From Clostridium sp. (GTDB lineage: Bacteria > Bacillota_A > Clostridia > Lachnospirales > Lachnospiraceae), in assembly GCA_023666975.1 (NCBI GenBank), contig JAMPAW010000089.1, positions 1 to 13,318 of the forward strand: 13,318 nucleotides of DNA, given 5' to 3'. Under the pieces are notes generated by a model. The model saw only the letters and a program-made list of their open reading frames with translations. It was not told the DNA's origin and searched no databases. Shown piece after piece: positions 12,630 to 13,318 of this stretch (position 1 is the stretch's first letter; each line of letters begins with the position of its first letter). A program made the position numbers and the translations under genes.

Positions 12630-13313
12630 TTGGGAGAAAAATACAATCAATGGCACCCCGGATTTGTCGCAGCCCTGCAAATGGAACTGCGGGAAAACCG
12701 TGAGGATTTGCAATTTGAGGAGGAACATAATTTAAGCAAAAAGCCACTGCAGGTTGATTTGCTGGTCATCAAAAATGACAAGAATACGGTAATCCGCAAT
12801 GGAATCGGCAAGCTGTTTCGGCGGTATAACATCATCGAATACAAGTCGCCGGATGATGCCATGGGAATCGACGTATTTTACAAGGTGAATGCCTATGCCT
12901 GCCTGTATAAAAGCGATACCGACACGGAGAACCTGTATCCAGTAGATGATATTACGATTACTTTATTAAGGCATAATTACCCAAGGACACTGATGAGGCA
13001 TTTGCAGGAAAATGGCTATACGATTATCCAGCGGGACCCTGGTATCTATGAGGTGGCAGGAAAGGCGATGTTCACCACGCAGATTATCGTATCCAAGGAG
13101 CTGCCGGAGGAGGAGCATATCTGGCTCAAATCACTGCGGCGGGATATTTCCAAAGAAATGTATAAGAAGTTGTTACTGACAATTGGCCAGCTGGCAGGCA
13201 GGGAACGGGAAATTTACGGAGAAGCGGTACTGGAAGTGGTTTCCAGCGCAAACAATGACAGGATTATAATGTACCCCATAAGGTGGACACGACAAGAAAA
13301 AGGGATTGCTTAA
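12630..13313 (+). CDS. PD-(D/E)xK-nuclease-like protein of unknown role
   Basis: This 227-aa protein, common in Lachnospiraceae, shows the core of a PD-(D/E)xK fold: D43 in QVDLLVIK and E70-x-K72 in NIIEYKSP, separated by a loop (RNGIGKLFRRY) and followed by a conserved YKVNAYACLYK helix. This suggests a nuclease or a nuclease-derived fold; substrate and role are unknown. I chose TTG 12630 because AGGGAGGA (12617-12624) sits just upstream; the frame is open back to TTG 12525, but that is the -35 box of its promoter. The C terminus (MYPIRWTRQEKGIA) ends at 13313. An ATG at 13315 may start another gene outside the window. Confidence 0.75.
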   Translation: MGEKYNQWHPGFVAALQMELRENREDLQFEEEHNLSKKPLQVDLLVIKNDKNTVIRNGIGKLFRRYNIIEYKSPDDAMGIDVFYKVNAYACLYKSDTDTENLYPVDDITITLLRHNYPRTLMRHLQENGYTIIQRDPGIYEVAGKAMFTTQIIVSKELPEEEHIWLKSLRRDISKEMYKKLLLTIGQLAGREREIYGEAVLEVVSSANNDRIIMYPIRWTRQEKGIA

Positions 13314-13318
13314 AATGT

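Overview
The window looks like chromosomal DNA from a spore-forming anaerobic Clostridia member, most likely Lachnospiraceae. The reasons are a four-subunit ferredoxin-dependent 2-oxoacid oxidoreductase, CotF-type spore coat genes, strong AGGAGG ribosome binding sites, GTG/TTG starts, a moderate G+C content and several small protein families typical of gut Lachnospiraceae. No rRNA, tRNA, CRISPR array or intact insertion sequence is visible. The assignment is inferred from gene content only.

Layout. (1) 1-3290: a leader hairpin, then a tight porG-porD-porA-porB operon for a pyruvate (or branched-chain 2-oxoacid):ferredoxin oxidoreductase, closed by a strong terminator. (2) 3299-3760, minus strand: two small spore-coat genes behind a SigE-like mother-cell promoter. 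(3) 3973-5943: an unrecognised cysteine-free, highly charged coiled-coil protein, then a YwaF/TMEM164-family membrane protein. (4) 6044-8025: an OmpR-type response regulator with an unusual receiver insertion, overlapping its histidine kinase gene. (5) 8105-9652: an ECF sigma factor, its zinc-binding membrane anti-sigma factor and a small DUF4190-like membrane protein, ending at a terminator (9825-9855). (6) 9711-10278: three tandem 36-bp repeats with covarying hairpin arms, then what looks like a collapsed second ECF sigma/anti-sigma locus. (7) 10379-10936: a secreted lysine-rich protein of unknown function. (8) 11205-11747, minus strand: a nitroreductase. (9) 12033-12450: a small membrane protein and an overlapping small XRE regulator, transcribed from a strong promoter that overlaps a 24-bp perfect palindrome. 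(10) 12630-13313: a PD-(D/E)xK-type protein of unknown role.

How the genes work together. The por operon supplies reduced ferredoxin and acetyl-CoA (or the equivalent acyl-CoA). The middle of the window is rich in envelope sensing: a two-component system, an ECF/anti-sigma module and the remnant of another. The least explained structures are the covarying 36-bp tandem repeats, the decayed sigma locus and the palindrome in front of the XRE pair. No clear candidate for a wholly new defence or metabolic system was found; the repeats are the best lead.
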